A DNA stretch of 64,000 bases, from NCBI RefSeq assembly GCF_003569915.1, contig NZ_KZ984442.1, forward strand, positions 178,851-242,850, read 5' to 3'. The position numbers and the translations under genes were made by a program. Shown in pieces: positions 27,151 through 36,115 of this stretch. How positions within the stretch are numbered: position 1 is the stretch's first letter; each line of letters begins with the position of its first letter. The stretch comes from Comamonas testosteroni. Lineage in GTDB: Bacteria > Pseudomonadota > Gammaproteobacteria > Burkholderiales > Burkholderiaceae_C. The notes under the pieces were generated by a model that was given only the letters and a program-made list of their open reading frames with translations, made no database searches and was not told the origin of the DNA.

Positions 27151-27735
27151 TTACTCCACGATCTTGGTGATCTTGGTGCCTTGCAGCGACACACCGGCCT
27201 CCAAGCCAGCATTGGTCAGCACATAGCTGGTCACAGGTGCCGCAGCGGTGGTGGTGTCGATGGTGCCATTGGCACCGATCTTGCCTGCGGCCACGGTGGC
27301 ATCGGCACCAACGGACCAGCCATCGCTCTTGAGGAACTTATCCAGAGCCTCCTGGGTATTGAACACATAGATCACTGCGCGTGACTGACCACCAGCCTGC
27401 CAGCCGATGGAGGCGGCTGTCGTGCTGTAGTTGCCATGGTTATGACCACCCACACGCAACACGCCACGGCCATGCTCCACGCCCACCACAAAGCTGCCAC
27501 CAATGACCGACGGGAAGATCAGCACACCCTTGGCACGCTGCACCATTTCCTTGGAGCCAGGAGCGGTCTGGTACAGACGCTCCAGTGCCGCATTGGCACG
27601 GGTGTTGATCGTGGTTGCATCCGCACGAGGAGCCGAAGCGGTGTCCGGCTTGGTCGTCGTGCAAGCCGTCATGGATACGGCGCCTGCCACCACGGCTGCT
27701 GTCAATGCCAGAGAACGCAGAGAAATTTGTCGCAT
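27151..27735 (-). CDS. SYLF-domain (YSC84-like) lipoprotein
   Basis: The 194-residue protein has a lipoprotein signal (SLALTAAVVAGAVSMTAC-TTT) and a bacterial SYLF/Ysc84 domain. Landmarks are AKGVLIFPSVIGGSFVVGVE, GRGVLRVGGHNHGNYSTTAA, and FNTQEALDKFLKSDGWSVGA. The start at 27735 follows AAGGAATCGT; 33 further codons upstream lack signal-peptide character. SYLF domains bind phosphoinositides in eukaryotes. The bacterial role, probably outer-membrane or envelope related, is not established. It stands alone and has no visible link to the purine genes around it. Confidence 0.85.
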   Translation of the reverse strand: MRQISLRSLALTAAVVAGAVSMTACTTTKPDTASAPRADATTINTRANAALERLYQTAPGSKEMVQRAKGVLIFPSVIGGSFVVGVEHGRGVLRVGGHNHGNYSTTAASIGWQAGGQSRAVIYVFNTQEALDKFLKSDGWSVGADATVAAGKIGANGTIDTTTAAAPVTSYVLTNAGLEAGVSLQGTKITKIVE

Positions 27736-28098
27736 ACGATTCCTTTCATGGGATGAATGTGTGTGCACATTCCAGACTGTTAAAAGACCTGCATGAGGCT
27801 GCATGTGATCGCTGCTCACCCCTCTGTGTCGCAACGACCGCCTCAGAACAAGGTTGACATGATCCTAGTGTGCTTAACCATCAAGTAAACCCTGACGCGC
27901 GAGCTTGCGTCTTTGACCTACATAGCGCAAGCCCGTTTGTCTAAAAGTACTCACAAATACGTCAGCCTCTTTCCGTCAAGGGCACACAACGCTGCTCAAA
28001 CCTGACATTCACCCATTGATTGCGATTGAATGACACAAAGCACGCCAATTCGGCGCTAGCATTATTGATATATCACTGGCGCTGATGACTGGATATTC
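27736..28098. other. Intergenic region of about 360 bp
   Basis: This is the divergent spacer between the SYLF gene (-) and the DoxX gene (+). It holds both promoters; a TTGACA hexamer lies at about 27852 on the plus strand. One 7-bp hairpin is present (GCTTGCG at 27903 and CGCAAGC at 27926). I see no reading frame of quality and no RNA gene. Confidence 0.5.
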
Positions 28099-28488
28099 AT
28101 GAAGTTCTGGAATTACTTTCACCACCCACAAGCTGCCATGGTGCTGCTGCGCATCACACTGGCGCTGCTGATGCTGTTCCACGGCTGGGCCAAGATTCGC
28201 CATGGCATTGGCGGTATCGAGCAAATGGTCGAAGCGCGTGGCGCGCCGGGCTGGCTCGCTTATGCTGTGTATCTGGGCGAGGTCGTGGCGCCGCTGCTGC
28301 TGCTGGTCGGCCTCTGGGTTGTGCCTGCCGCACTGGTGATTGCCGTCAATATGATCGTCGCGTTTGTGCTGGTGCACACCAAGCAGGTATTGCTGCTGCA
28401 GAACTCGGGCGGCTGGGCGCTGGAGTTGCAGGTTTTCTACTTCGTCACCGCCCTGGTCGTGGCCATGGCCTATTCCCGGGGAAAATAA
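28099..28488 (+). CDS. DoxX family small membrane protein
   Basis: The 129-residue protein has four membrane segments and the DoxX signature VLLRITLALLMLFHGWAKIR near the N-terminus. LGEVVAPLLLLVGLWVVPAA follows, and a WALELQVFYFVTALVVAMAY C-terminal helix ends the protein. It is at the usual family length, unlike the longer DoxX protein at 1549-2127. It is convergent with uraH across a shared terminator. Its function is unknown; proximity to urate genes may be incidental. Confidence 0.8.
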   Translation: MKFWNYFHHPQAAMVLLRITLALLMLFHGWAKIRHGIGGIEQMVEARGAPGWLAYAVYLGEVVAPLLLLVGLWVVPAALVIAVNMIVAFVLVHTKQVLLLQNSGGWALELQVFYFVTALVVAMAYSRGK

Positions 28489-28504
28489 GTTCGACGCAAG
28501 ACGC

Positions 28505-28537
28505 AAAAAAGGGACTGCCAAGCAGTCCCTTTGTTTT
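28505..28537. terminator. Bidirectional terminator between doxX-like gene and uraH
   Basis: GGGACTGC / GCAGTCCC form an 8-bp stem around CAA, preceded by an A tract and followed by TTTGTTTTTG. Confidence 0.85.
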
Positions 28538-28569
28538 TGCCATGCCCCTCATGCAGAGGGTGCAGTCAA

Positions 28570-28920
28570 TCAGGAGCCACGGTAGGTGGAGTAGCTCCAG
28601 GGGCTGACCAGCAGCGGCACGTGATAGTGCTGATCGACATTGGCCACGCCAAAGTCCAGGCTCACTTTGTTCAGAAAGCTGGGCTCGGGCAGTTGCACGC
28701 CACGGGCCTTGAAATAGGCAGCCACATCGAAAGTCAGGCGGTAAGTACCGGTCTTCAGTGTGTTGTTGTCAAACAGTGGCGCATCGGTACGACCATCGTG
28801 ATTGAGCACCAGGCTCTTGATCAGCGTGGCCTTGTCGCCTTCGGTGGAAAACAGTTCAACGCTCATGCCAGCTGCGGGGCAGCCATTCATGGTGTCGAGA
28901 ACGTGGGTGCTCAGTCCCAT
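28570..28920 (-). CDS. uraH: 5-Hydroxyisourate hydrolase (transthyretin-like)
   Basis: The 116-residue protein hydrolyses 5-hydroxyisourate, the PuuD product, to OHCU. It has the family N-terminal signature LSTHVLDTMNGCPAAGM with the active-site His6, the conserved Arg in NHDGRTDAP, a second His in QHYHVPLLVSPW, and the diagnostic C-terminal tetrapeptide YRGS, which ends the chain here. There is no signal peptide, so it is cytoplasmic. A TGTATACA operator lies about 105 bp upstream. The next enzyme, OHCU decarboxylase, is encoded as a fusion at 39319-41094. Confidence 0.94.
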   Translation of the reverse strand: MGLSTHVLDTMNGCPAAGMSVELFSTEGDKATLIKSLVLNHDGRTDAPLFDNNTLKTGTYRLTFDVAAYFKARGVQLPEPSFLNKVSLDFGVANVDQHYHVPLLVSPWSYSTYRGS

Positions 28921-29025
28921 GGAAATCTCCTCATGGGCAGTTCAGACCTGCCCTGGTTGTGTCAATCGTCAATACACAAAAAAGCACGCGCGCGTCGCTG
29001 ACACACGCATTCTTGATGTGCAAAG

Positions 29026-29033
29026 TGTATACA
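29026..29033. promoter_or_regulatory. TGTATACA operator box upstream of uraH and ggt
   Basis: The sequence AAAGTGTATACAGTTT is centred in the 240-bp divergent spacer between uraH (-) and the gamma-glutamyltransferase gene (+). The same TGTATACA octamer occurs upstream of gntR (37643) and of the NCS2 permease (45475). Confidence 0.6.
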
Positions 29034-29162
29034 GTTTCTGTACTCCATCAAAGGCGGAACTGATTTGACTTCTAGGCACATACCCGCATAACACACCGCT
29101 GAGGACGCCACGGCAGGCGGGCAATCCTAAACTGCTCTCTCGTACTGTCAGGAGAGTCACCG

Positions 29163-31019
29163 ATGCGAATACGTGCCACGGTCATGGCCGCCAGCCTTGT
29201 CATTGCCCACCTGAGCGGCTGCAGCAACCCGCCGGAGGCGAAGGCCGACAGACACGCAGCCGTCGTCAGTGGCTCGACGCTTGCAGCAACACCGGGGGTT
29301 GCACCCGCAAATGTGTCCAGCACCCTCTCCGAGGTCGCTGCAACACAGCCTTCTGCCGCCCAGGCCGCTGCTGCGGCCTATGACTTCGAGATGGACGTAT
29401 TCCACCCCGTGCAAGCCCGCAGCGGCATGGTCGCCAGCGAGCAGGAGTTGGCCACGCAAATTGGCGTGGACATTCTCAAAGCTGGCGGCAATGCGGTGGA
29501 TGCCGCCGTGGCCGTGGGCTTTGCCCTGGCTGTAGCGCTGCCCAACGCAGGCAATATTGGCGGCGGCGGATTCATGATGGTGCATGACGCCAAGAGCGGC
29601 AAAGACATTGCGTTGGACTTCCGCGAAGTCGCGCCCCTAGGGGCATCGCGCAATATGTACCTGGATGCATCGGGCACAGTCATCGATGGCAAATCTCTCT
29701 TTAGCCATTACGCCGTGGGCGTGCCCGGCACTGTTGCGGGTATGACGCATGCGCTTGCGCGCTGGGGTTCCATGCCGCTGTCCAAGGTGATGGCACCAGC
29801 CATTGCTCTTGCCGAAAAAGGCTACCCCGTCAGCGTGACCCTAGCCAAGACGCTGAATCAGGAAAAGAAAAACATGGGCCAGTGGCCCGCCACACAGGCT
29901 GTATTCTGGAAAAACGGTGCGCCGCTCCAAACCGGTGAGCGGCTGGTGCAGAAAGACTTGGCCCAGTCCATGCGACTCATCAGCCAGCAAGGTGCCAAGG
30001 CGTTCTACCAAGGGGCGATTGCCCAGAAGATTGCTGCTGAAATGGCACCCCACACCAACGCCATCACGCTGCAGGATCTGCGGGACTACAAAGTGGTGGA
30101 GCGTGAACCCGTGCGCGGCAGCTATCGCGGCTATCAGATCGTGACCATGCCCCCGCCTTCATCAGGCGGCGCGCATTTGCTGCAGATTCTGAACATGATG
30201 GAGCGCTGGCCCATGAACCAATGGGGTGCAAACAGCGCCCAAAGCGTGCACCACATGACGGAAGCCATGAAGCTGGCCTATGCCGACCGCGCCGAGCATC
30301 TGGGCGATCCGGACTTTGTGACCGTGCCGCTCAAAGGCCTAGTCTCCAAACGCTATGCCGATGAACTGGCCGCCACCATCAAGCCCCAGCAAGTGCGTGC
30401 CAGCAAGGACATCAAACCCGGCAATCCGCAAGCCTATGAAAGCGATCAGACCACGCATTACTCCGTAGTCGACAAGGCAGGCAATGCCGTGGCCGTGACC
30501 TATACGCTCAACACCAATTTTGGCAGCGGCATTGTGGCCAAAGGCACTGGCATCTTGCTCAACAACGAGATGGACGATTTTTCCGTCAAGCCCGGCGTGG
30601 CCAACGCCTATGGTCTGATGGGCGGCGATGCCAATGCCGTGCAGGCAGGCAAACGCCCTTTGTCCTCCATGACTCCAACCTTGGTGCTCAAGGATGGCAA
30701 GCCCGTGCTGGTCACTGGCAGCCCTGGTGGGGCTCGCATCATCACCACGGTGCTGCAGCAGATCGTCAACTACATCGACTTTGGCATGAACCCCGCCGAA
30801 TCGGCTGCCGCGCCGCGCTTTCATCACCAGTGGTCGCCTGACGAGCTGCGCGTTGAAAAAGGCTTCAGCGCCGACACGCTGAACCTGCTCAGGCAATGGG
30901 GCCACAAACTCGCGATCAAGCCAGCCATGGGCCGCACACAGACCATCGAAATCAAAGATGGCACATTGCTCGGAGCTTCCGATCCGCGCAACCCAGACGG
31001 CAAAACACTAGGCTATTGA
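29163..31019 (+). CDS. ggt: Gamma-glutamyltransferase (glutathione hydrolase) precursor, lipoprotein-like
   Basis: The 618-residue protein is a self-cleaving N-terminal nucleophile hydrolase that splits gamma-glutamyl bonds in the periplasm. It begins with a signal of the lipoprotein kind (SLVIAHLSGC-SNPP) and an Ala-rich linker of about 60 residues. The large-subunit block EQELATQIGVDILKAGGNAV follows. The processing site is at about residue 430 in DQTTHYSVVDKAGNAVAVTY, where the catalytic Thr of the small subunit lies. FGSGIVAKGTGILLNNEMDDFS and GKRPLSSMTPTLVLKDGKP are further family blocks. Downstream is a strong terminator. It shares an upstream region with uraH but any metabolic link to urate breakdown is not evident. 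Confidence 0.93.
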   Translation: MRIRATVMAASLVIAHLSGCSNPPEAKADRHAAVVSGSTLAATPGVAPANVSSTLSEVAATQPSAAQAAAAAYDFEMDVFHPVQARSGMVASEQELATQIGVDILKAGGNAVDAAVAVGFALAVALPNAGNIGGGGFMMVHDAKSGKDIALDFREVAPLGASRNMYLDASGTVIDGKSLFSHYAVGVPGTVAGMTHALARWGSMPLSKVMAPAIALAEKGYPVSVTLAKTLNQEKKNMGQWPATQAVFWKNGAPLQTGERLVQKDLAQSMRLISQQGAKAFYQGAIAQKIAAEMAPHTNAITLQDLRDYKVVEREPVRGSYRGYQIVTMPPPSSGGAHLLQILNMMERWPMNQWGANSAQSVHHMTEAMKLAYADRAEHLGDPDFVTVPLKGLVSKRYADELAATIKPQQVRASKDIKPGNPQAYESDQTTHYSVVDKAGNAVAVTYTLNTNFGSGIVAKGTGILLNNEMDDFSVKPGVANAYGLMGGDANAVQAGKRPLSSMTPTLVLKDGKPVLVTGSPGGARIITTVLQQIVNYIDFGMNPAESAAAPRFHHQWSPDELRVEKGFSADTLNLLRQWGHKLAIKPAMGRTQTIEIKDGTLLGASDPRNPDGKTLGY

Positions 31020-31035
31020 AGACAAGCCCGCCGAC

Positions 31036-31068
31036 AAAAAAGCCGCGCTCCCCCGAGCGCGGCTTTTA
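31036..31068. terminator. Bidirectional terminator between ggt and glxR
   Basis: AAAAGCCGCGCTC and GAGCGCGGCTTTT pair over 13 bp around CCCC. The genes on either side converge. Confidence 0.88.
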
Positions 31069-31122
31069 CTTTGAGCGGTTCGCCGTACGCGTAGCTTCAC
31101 CGCCCTCCCCACCTAAGCTTTC

Positions 31123-32034
31123 TTATTCGGCCTTCTGACCGATTTCAAAGTTCGCCTGGATTTCCAGAGCGCGCACCATGCCGGAGTGGTCCCAGCCAGC
31201 GCCGCCGTGGGCCACGCAGCTGTTGAACAGCTCTTGCGTCTGAGCCGTGTTGGGCAGAGACACACCCAGAGCGCGAGCGCTGGACAGAGCCAGATTCAGG
31301 TCCTTTTGGTGCAGGGCGATGCGGAAGCCCGGGTCAAAGGTGCGCTTGATCATGCGCTCGGCATGCACCTCCAGAATCTTGGAAGAGGCAAAGCCGCCCA
31401 GCAGAGCCTCACGCACGCGGGCTGGATCGGCACCGGCGCGCGATGCGAAGAGCAGCGCTTCGGACACGGCTTCGATGTTCAGCGCCACGATGATCTGGTT
31501 AGCCACCTTGGCAGTCTGACCGTCGCCGTTGCCACCGACCAGCGTGATGTTCTTGCCCATCTTCTCGAACAGGGGCTTGACGCGTGCAAAAGCTTCGTCA
31601 GGGCCACCCACCATGATGGACAGCGTGCCGTTCTTGGCACCGACTTCGCCGCCGGAGACGGGAGCGTCCAGGTATTGGGCGCCGATGGCTTCGATGCGCT
31701 TGGCAAATTCCTTGGTTGCCACGGGCGAGATGGAGGACATGTCCACCACAATCTTGCCGGTGCTGCCCTTCAGGCCAGCGGCCACGCCGTCGTCGCCAAA
31801 CAGCACGCCTTCCACGTCGGGAGTGTCGGGCACCATCAGGAAGATGATGTCTGCGCGCTCGGCCACGCCACGGGCTGTGGTGCACTGCGTGGCGCTGCTT
31901 TCAGCGATGGGCGAAGGCACTTTGCCACGCGTGTTCACAAACAGCTGATGGCCAGCATTGATCAGATGACCGCACATGGGTGCACCCATGATGCCCAGAC
32001 CGATGAAGCCCAGTTTGAGGGACGATGCGTTCAT
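31123..32034 (-). CDS. glxR: Tartronate semialdehyde reductase (2-hydroxy-3-oxopropionate reductase)
   Basis: The 303-residue protein reduces tartronate semialdehyde to glycerate with NAD(P)H. It is a beta-hydroxyacid dehydrogenase: Rossmann start LGFIGLGIMGAPMCGHLINA, substrate-binding DAPVSGGEVGAKNGTLSIMV, the catalytic Lys region GQTAKVANQIIVALNIEA, and the C-terminal LHQKDLNLALSSARALGV. A ribosome-binding AGGAGA lies just upstream. It is the last gene of the gcl-hyi-glxR series on this strand, 58 bp after hyi, with a dispersed TTTGATAGC motif in the gap. Confidence 0.93.
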   Translation of the reverse strand: MNASSLKLGFIGLGIMGAPMCGHLINAGHQLFVNTRGKVPSPIAESSATQCTTARGVAERADIIFLMVPDTPDVEGVLFGDDGVAAGLKGSTGKIVVDMSSISPVATKEFAKRIEAIGAQYLDAPVSGGEVGAKNGTLSIMVGGPDEAFARVKPLFEKMGKNITLVGGNGDGQTAKVANQIIVALNIEAVSEALLFASRAGADPARVREALLGGFASSKILEVHAERMIKRTFDPGFRIALHQKDLNLALSSARALGVSLPNTAQTQELFNSCVAHGGAGWDHSGMVRALEIQANFEIGQKAE

Positions 32035-32092
32035 GGTGTTCTCCTAAATATCTCTAGTACGCTTATTCAAATTTGATAGCTGGTGGCTCTTA

Positions 32093-32896
32093 TCAAGCCG
32101 CGACTACGGCCTTTTTCCAACCACCAATCTTCTCCAGCCAGCCCAGACCCGATTCGGTGCCATTGGCGGGCTTGTATTCGCAGCCGATCCAGCCGTCGTA
32201 GCCGATGCGGTCCAGATGTGCGAACAGGAAGGGGTAGTTGATCTCGCCCGTGCCGGGTTCGTTGCGACCGGGGTTGTCGGCCAGTTGAATGTGGCCGATG
32301 CGGGCCAGATTCTTCTGCATGGTGGCCGCCAGTTCACCTTCCACGCGCTGAGCGTGATAGATGTCGTATTGCACAAAGGCATTGGGCGCGCCGACCTCAT
32401 CCAGGATGGACAGGGCCGCATCCGTGCGGTTCAGGTAGAAGCCGGGAATGTCGAAGGGGTTGATGGGCTCGATCAGCAGGCGAATGTTGGCGGCGCTCAG
32501 CGCAGCTGCGGCAAAGCGCAGGTTTTCCACAAATGTGCGACGTACCACTGCGGCATCAGCACCGGCAGGAACCTTGCCTGCCAGGCAGTTGAGCTGGGGC
32601 ACACCCAGCGCATGGGCATAGGTCACCGCCTTGGCCACGCCAGCGCGGAATTCGTCCACGCGGGTCGGGTCGCAGGCAATGCCGCGCTCGCCGGCATCCC
32701 AGTCGCCGGCGGGCAGATTGTGCAGAACAATCTTGAGGCCCGTGGCGTCCAGGCGCTCCTTGATCTCTTCCACAGTGTGAGCGTAAGGGAAGAGGAATTC
32801 CACGGCTTCAAAGCCTGCATTTGCGGCACGCTCGAAACGCTCGAGGAAAGGCACCTCGGTGAACAACATGCTCAGGTTGGCTGCAAAACGGGGCAT
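32093..32896 (-). CDS. hyi: Hydroxypyruvate isomerase
   Basis: The 267-residue TIM-barrel protein interconverts hydroxypyruvate and tartronate semialdehyde. It has the Hyi N-terminus MPRFAANLSMLFTEVPFLER, the block LHNLPAGDWDAGERGIACDP, metal/active-site Glu in RLLIEPINPFDIPGFYLNRT, YDIYHAQRVEGEL with the second conserved acid/His pair, and IGHIQLADNPGRNEPGTGEI. The start at 32896 follows GGAGATTTGACC; 24 codons upstream in frame are not conserved-looking. It lies between gcl and glxR, separated from gcl by a 150-bp gap that contains a dispersed repeat. Confidence 0.93.
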   Translation of the reverse strand: MPRFAANLSMLFTEVPFLERFERAANAGFEAVEFLFPYAHTVEEIKERLDATGLKIVLHNLPAGDWDAGERGIACDPTRVDEFRAGVAKAVTYAHALGVPQLNCLAGKVPAGADAAVVRRTFVENLRFAAAALSAANIRLLIEPINPFDIPGFYLNRTDAALSILDEVGAPNAFVQYDIYHAQRVEGELAATMQKNLARIGHIQLADNPGRNEPGTGEINYPFLFAHLDRIGYDGWIGCEYKPANGTESGLGWLEKIGGWKKAVVAA

Positions 32897-32940
32897 GGTC
32901 AAATCTCCAGAATCGTTAATAGTTGCAGGCGCTAGACGCC

Positions 32941-33038
32941 AAGCAAGGGCCTTAGCTGGCCGCACCACCCCGCAGTGGTGATCTCGTCCCCCTCCCGCTT
33001 GCGAGAGAGGGGGAAGAGGCAGAGCCGCTCAGGGGGTG
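32941..33038 (-). repeat. Dispersed intergenic repeat, copy 1 (minus orientation)
   Basis: Read on the minus strand it gives CCCCCTGAGCGGCTCTGCC, then CTTCCCCCTCTCTCGC, a GGGAGGGGGACGAG arm, and CTGCGGGGTGGTGCGGCC. The same succession occurs at 35875-35970 and 42373-42492. It fills the hyi-gcl gap and is strongly self-complementary. Confidence 0.75.
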
Positions 33039-33047
33039 CTAGCCAAC

Positions 33048-34838
33048 TCAGTCCAGCAAAGCCAGTGCGCTGGGCACATCGGCCTTTTCAGTGGCCAAGT
33101 CTTCGAACTCGACCACGTTGTCGATTTCTGCGCCCATGGAGATGTTGGTCACACGCTCCAGGATGCACTCGATCACCACAGGGGTCTTGTGCTCGGCCAT
33201 CCAGGCTTCAGCCTGTTGCATGGCAGGCGCAAAATCCTCAGCCTTGTGAACGCGGATTGCCTTGCAACCCAAGCCTTCAACGACCTTAACATGGTCAACA
33301 CCGTAGCCACGGGTCGCATCACCCTCATCCATGTTGATATTGTCGAACGCCAATTGCACGCAATAGTCGATGGAGAAAGCGCGCTGTGCCTGACGGATCA
33401 GACCCAGGTAGCTGTTGTTCACCAGAACGTGCACATAGGGCAGCTTGAACTGCGCGCCCACGGCCAGCTCTTCGATCATGAACTGGAAGTCGTAGTCGCC
33501 GGACAGGGCCACGATCTTGCGCTTGGGGTCCGCCACGCGCACACCCAGAGCAGCGGGAGTGGTCCAGCCCAGAGGGCCTGCCTGGCCGCAGTTGATCCAG
33601 TTACGTGGCTTGTAGACGTGCAGGAACTGGGCACCGGCGATCTGCGACAGACCGATGGTGGACACATAAGTCGTGTCGCGATCCAGCGTGCGGTTCATGC
33701 ACTGGTACACGCGCTGGGGCTTCATCGGCACGTTGTCGTAGTTGGTCTTGCGCAGGTACTCGACGCTGTTCTTGCGACCCTGGCACTCAGCCACCCAGGC
33801 CTTGCGGCACTTGAGCTTGCCAGCAGCCTTCCACTCCTTGGCCACGGCAACGAATTGCTCCAGAGCAGCCTTGGCGTCGGAGACGATACCGTAGTCAGGC
33901 GCGAACACGCGGCCGATCTGCGTGGGCTCGATATCCACGTGCACAAACTTGCGACCCTTGGTGTAGACCTCGACCGAGCCGGTGTGGCGGTTGGCCCAGC
34001 GGTTGCCGATACCGAACACAAAGTCCGAAGCCAGCATGTTGGCGTTGCCGTAACGGTGGCTGGTCTGCAGACCACACATGCCGACCATCAGAGGGTGGTC
34101 GTCAGGGATGGTGCCCCAGCCCATCAGCGTGGGGATCACGGGCACGTTCAGGATTTCGGCCAGCTCGACCATCAGGTCGGAAGCGTCGGCGTTGATCACA
34201 CCACCGCCGGAGACCAGCAGAGGACGCTCGGATTCGTTGAGCATCTCGATGGCCTTCTCGGCTTGCTTGCGCGAGGCAGCAGGCTTGTAGGCGGCCAGAG
34301 GCTCGTAGGTGTCGATGTCGAATTCGATCTCGGCCAGTTGCACGTCGATAGGCAGATCGATCAGCACAGGGCCGGGACGACCGGAGCGCATCAGGTGGAA
34401 AGCTTGCTGGAATGCGCGGGGCACTTGAGCCGGTTCCAGCACCGTGGTGGCCCACTTGGTCACGGGCTTGGCAATCGATGCGATGTCCACCGCCTGGAAG
34501 TCTTCCTTGTGCAGACGCGAGCGGGGAGCCTGGCCTGTGATGCACAGGATGGGGATGGAGTCCGCGCTGGCCGAGTACAGGCCGGTGATCATGTCGGTGC
34601 CAGCAGGGCCGCTGGTGCCGATGCACACGCCGATGTTGCCGGCAACGGCACGCGTGTAGCCTTCAGCCATGTGGCTGGCGCCTTCCACGTGGCGGGCCAG
34701 AATGTGACCGATGCCGCCGTGGTTCTTCATTGCGGCGTACAGCGGATTGATGGCCGCACCGGGCACACCAAACGTAACGGTTACACCTTCTTTTTCGAGC
34801 ACCAGGACTGCTGCATCGATCGCTTTCATTTTGGCCAT
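33048..34838 (-). CDS. gcl: Glyoxylate carboligase (tartronate semialdehyde synthase)
   Basis: The 596-residue thiamine-diphosphate enzyme condenses two glyoxylates to tartronate semialdehyde and CO2. The N-terminus [20 protein letters not shown] is that of Gcl. At residue 51 the usual catalytic Glu of ThDP enzymes is Val ([14 protein letters not shown]), a specific hallmark of Gcl. The ThDP motif lies in [19 protein letters not shown] with [13 protein letters not shown] partner [17 protein letters not shown]-binding middle-domain segments are also present. AAGGAGACCCTC fixes the start at 34838. It is divergent from a LysR gene with a clear symmetric operator between them. Confidence 0.96.
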   Translation of the reverse strand: MAKMKAIDAAVLVLEKEGVTVTFGVPGAAINPLYAAMKNHGGIGHILARHVEGASHMAEGYTRAVAGNIGVCIGTSGPAGTDMITGLYSASADSIPILCITGQAPRSRLHKEDFQAVDIASIAKPVTKWATTVLEPAQVPRAFQQAFHLMRSGRPGPVLIDLPIDVQLAEIEFDIDTYEPLAAYKPAASRKQAEKAIEMLNESERPLLVSGGGVINADASDLMVELAEILNVPVIPTLMGWGTIPDDHPLMVGMCGLQTSHRYGNANMLASDFVFGIGNRWANRHTGSVEVYTKGRKFVHVDIEPTQIGRVFAPDYGIVSDAKAALEQFVAVAKEWKAAGKLKCRKAWVAECQGRKNSVEYLRKTNYDNVPMKPQRVYQCMNRTLDRDTTYVSTIGLSQIAGAQFLHVYKPRNWINCGQAGPLGWTTPAALGVRVADPKRKIVALSGDYDFQFMIEELAVGAQFKLPYVHVLVNNSYLGLIRQAQRAFSIDYCVQLAFDNINMDEGDATRGYGVDHVKVVEGLGCKAIRVHKAEDFAPAMQQAEAWMAEHKTPVVIECILERVTNISMGAEIDNVVEFEDLATEKADVPSALALLD

Positions 34839-34911
34839 GAGGGTCTCCTTAAAACTGAGTTGAACTTTAGTGAAGACCTTTGCTTGCCGGAAGCCGCTCA
34901 CAGACCATAAA

Positions 34912-34934
34912 ATTTATTCCACTGAAGAATAAAT
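34912..34934. promoter_or_regulatory. Inverted repeat ATTTATTC-N7-GAATAAAT between gcl and lysR
   Basis: This perfect repeat has 8-bp arms and a 7-base spacer, located 74 bp upstream of gcl and just upstream of the lysR start. It has the T-N11-A character of LysR operators and is the likely binding site of the adjacent regulator. Confidence 0.7.
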
Positions 34935-34948
34935 AGGAGACAAAACCC

Positions 34949-35866
34949 ATGGACAGACTCGATGCCATGCACATGTTTGTACGTGTGGTGGAGACCGGCA
35001 GTTTCACCAAGGTGGCACAGGAATTTGCCACCACCCAGCCCACCGTAACCAAGCAGGTTGCGGCCATGGAAACCCGCTTGAAAGTTCGTCTACTCAACCG
35101 CAATACACGCGGTGTAAGCCTGACCGAAGCGGGGGCTCTGTACTACGAAAAATGCAAGATCATCGTGGCCGATGTGGCCGAGGCCGAGAACGTCGTCAAA
35201 GTGCGCCAGACCCATGTGCAAGGACAGTTGCGCATCGGCAGCTCGGTCGCATTTGGCCGCCGCGTGCTGATTCCACTGGCCATGGAGTTCATGAAGCACA
35301 ACCCGCAGGTGCAGGTCGATCTGAGCTTTGAAGACCGCTACACCGATCTGGTGGCCAATGGCATTGATGTGGCGCTACGCCTGGGCAAACTGGCCGATTC
35401 ATCGCTGGGCGCGCGCATGCTGGGCATCAACCCCTGGGTGCTGGTGGCATCCAACACCTATCTACGCAAGCACGGCACGCCACGCAGACCCAGCGACCTC
35501 AAGGAGCACTCCACGCTAATCTACAGCAGCGTGCAGGGCAACGATATCTGGCGGCTGCGCAACCCCAGTGGCGACCCAGTGTCTGTGCCCGTCACCGGGC
35601 GACTGCGCTCCAACAATCTTTCAGCCTTGCTGGCTGCGGCGCGCTCGCATATGGGCATTGCCGCCCTGCCCCACTATGTAGCCCATGATTCGCTCAAGGA
35701 TGGCCGTGTGGTGGAAGTACTCAAAACCTGTCGCCTGCCCGAGCAGGAGATTCACGCGGTCTATCCCTCGCCGCGGCTGGTGCCGCAGAAGGTCCAATCC
35801 TTCATCGCCTTTTTGCAAGGCAAGTTTGATGACACCTGGTGGGAAGACTTACCCCGCGGCGGCTAG
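34949..35866 (+). CDS. LysR-type regulator, probable glyoxylate operon regulator
   Basis: The 305-residue protein has the LysR HTH (MDRLDAMHMFVRVVETGSFT, KVAQEFATTQPTVTKQVAAM) of the DsdC/CrgA-like branch and an effector domain from GQLRIGSSVAFGRRVLIPLA onward. It is divergent from gcl-hyi-glxR and carries the symmetric operator immediately upstream, overlapping its own ribosome-binding region (AATAGGAGACAAAACCC), so it is probably autoregulated. Glyoxylate or an allantoin-pathway intermediate as effector is a guess from context. Confidence 0.88.
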   Translation: MDRLDAMHMFVRVVETGSFTKVAQEFATTQPTVTKQVAAMETRLKVRLLNRNTRGVSLTEAGALYYEKCKIIVADVAEAENVVKVRQTHVQGQLRIGSSVAFGRRVLIPLAMEFMKHNPQVQVDLSFEDRYTDLVANGIDVALRLGKLADSSLGARMLGINPWVLVASNTYLRKHGTPRRPSDLKEHSTLIYSSVQGNDIWRLRNPSGDPVSVPVTGRLRSNNLSALLAAARSHMGIAALPHYVAHDSLKDGRVVEVLKTCRLPEQEIHAVYPSPRLVPQKVQSFIAFLQGKFDDTWWEDLPRGG

Positions 35867-35874
35867 AAATTAAT

Positions 35875-35970
35875 ACCCCCTGAGCGGCTTTGCCGCTTCC
35901 CCCAAGGGGGACGCAGCCTTCGCTGCGGGGCGGCCCTTGCTCGGCTGCCCCCTGGCTGGGGCGCGCCGAA
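35875..35970 (+). repeat. Dispersed intergenic repeat, copy 2
   Basis: CCCCCTGAGCGGCTTTGCCG, CTTCCCCCAAGGGGGACG, CTTCGCTGCGGGGCGGCC, CTGGGGCGCGCCGAATTTA. It starts 9 bases after the lysR stop. It matches copy 1 (reverse orientation) and copy 3 in order and sequence. It contains several GC-rich palindromes and may act as a terminator. Confidence 0.78.
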
Positions 35971-36024
35971 TTTATGTGCCGAGGCAGACTCCTGCCTCGT
36001 CAACAGCTCAGATCAAAAACAAGA

Positions 36025-36053
36025 GCAGCTACCGCTTATTCAGTGGTAGCTGC
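36025..36053. repeat. Hairpin GCAGCTACC / GGTAGCTGC
   Basis: This perfect 9-bp inverted repeat with an 11-base loop sits between the convergent lysR (+) and ttuD (-) genes. TATTTTT follows on the plus strand, so it may be a terminator for the lysR gene as well as a member of the AT-rich TAGCT palindrome family. Confidence 0.5.
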
Positions 36054-36115
36054 AGGGTATTTTTGGCTTGAATTACTTGAATAACCTACGCAAGCAGCTA
36101 TCCAATTTGAATCAA

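Noticed and set aside
33036..34910. A 624-codon plus-strand open frame opposite gcl
   Set aside because: It is an antisense shadow of glyoxylate carboligase, with low-complexity composition and no motif.
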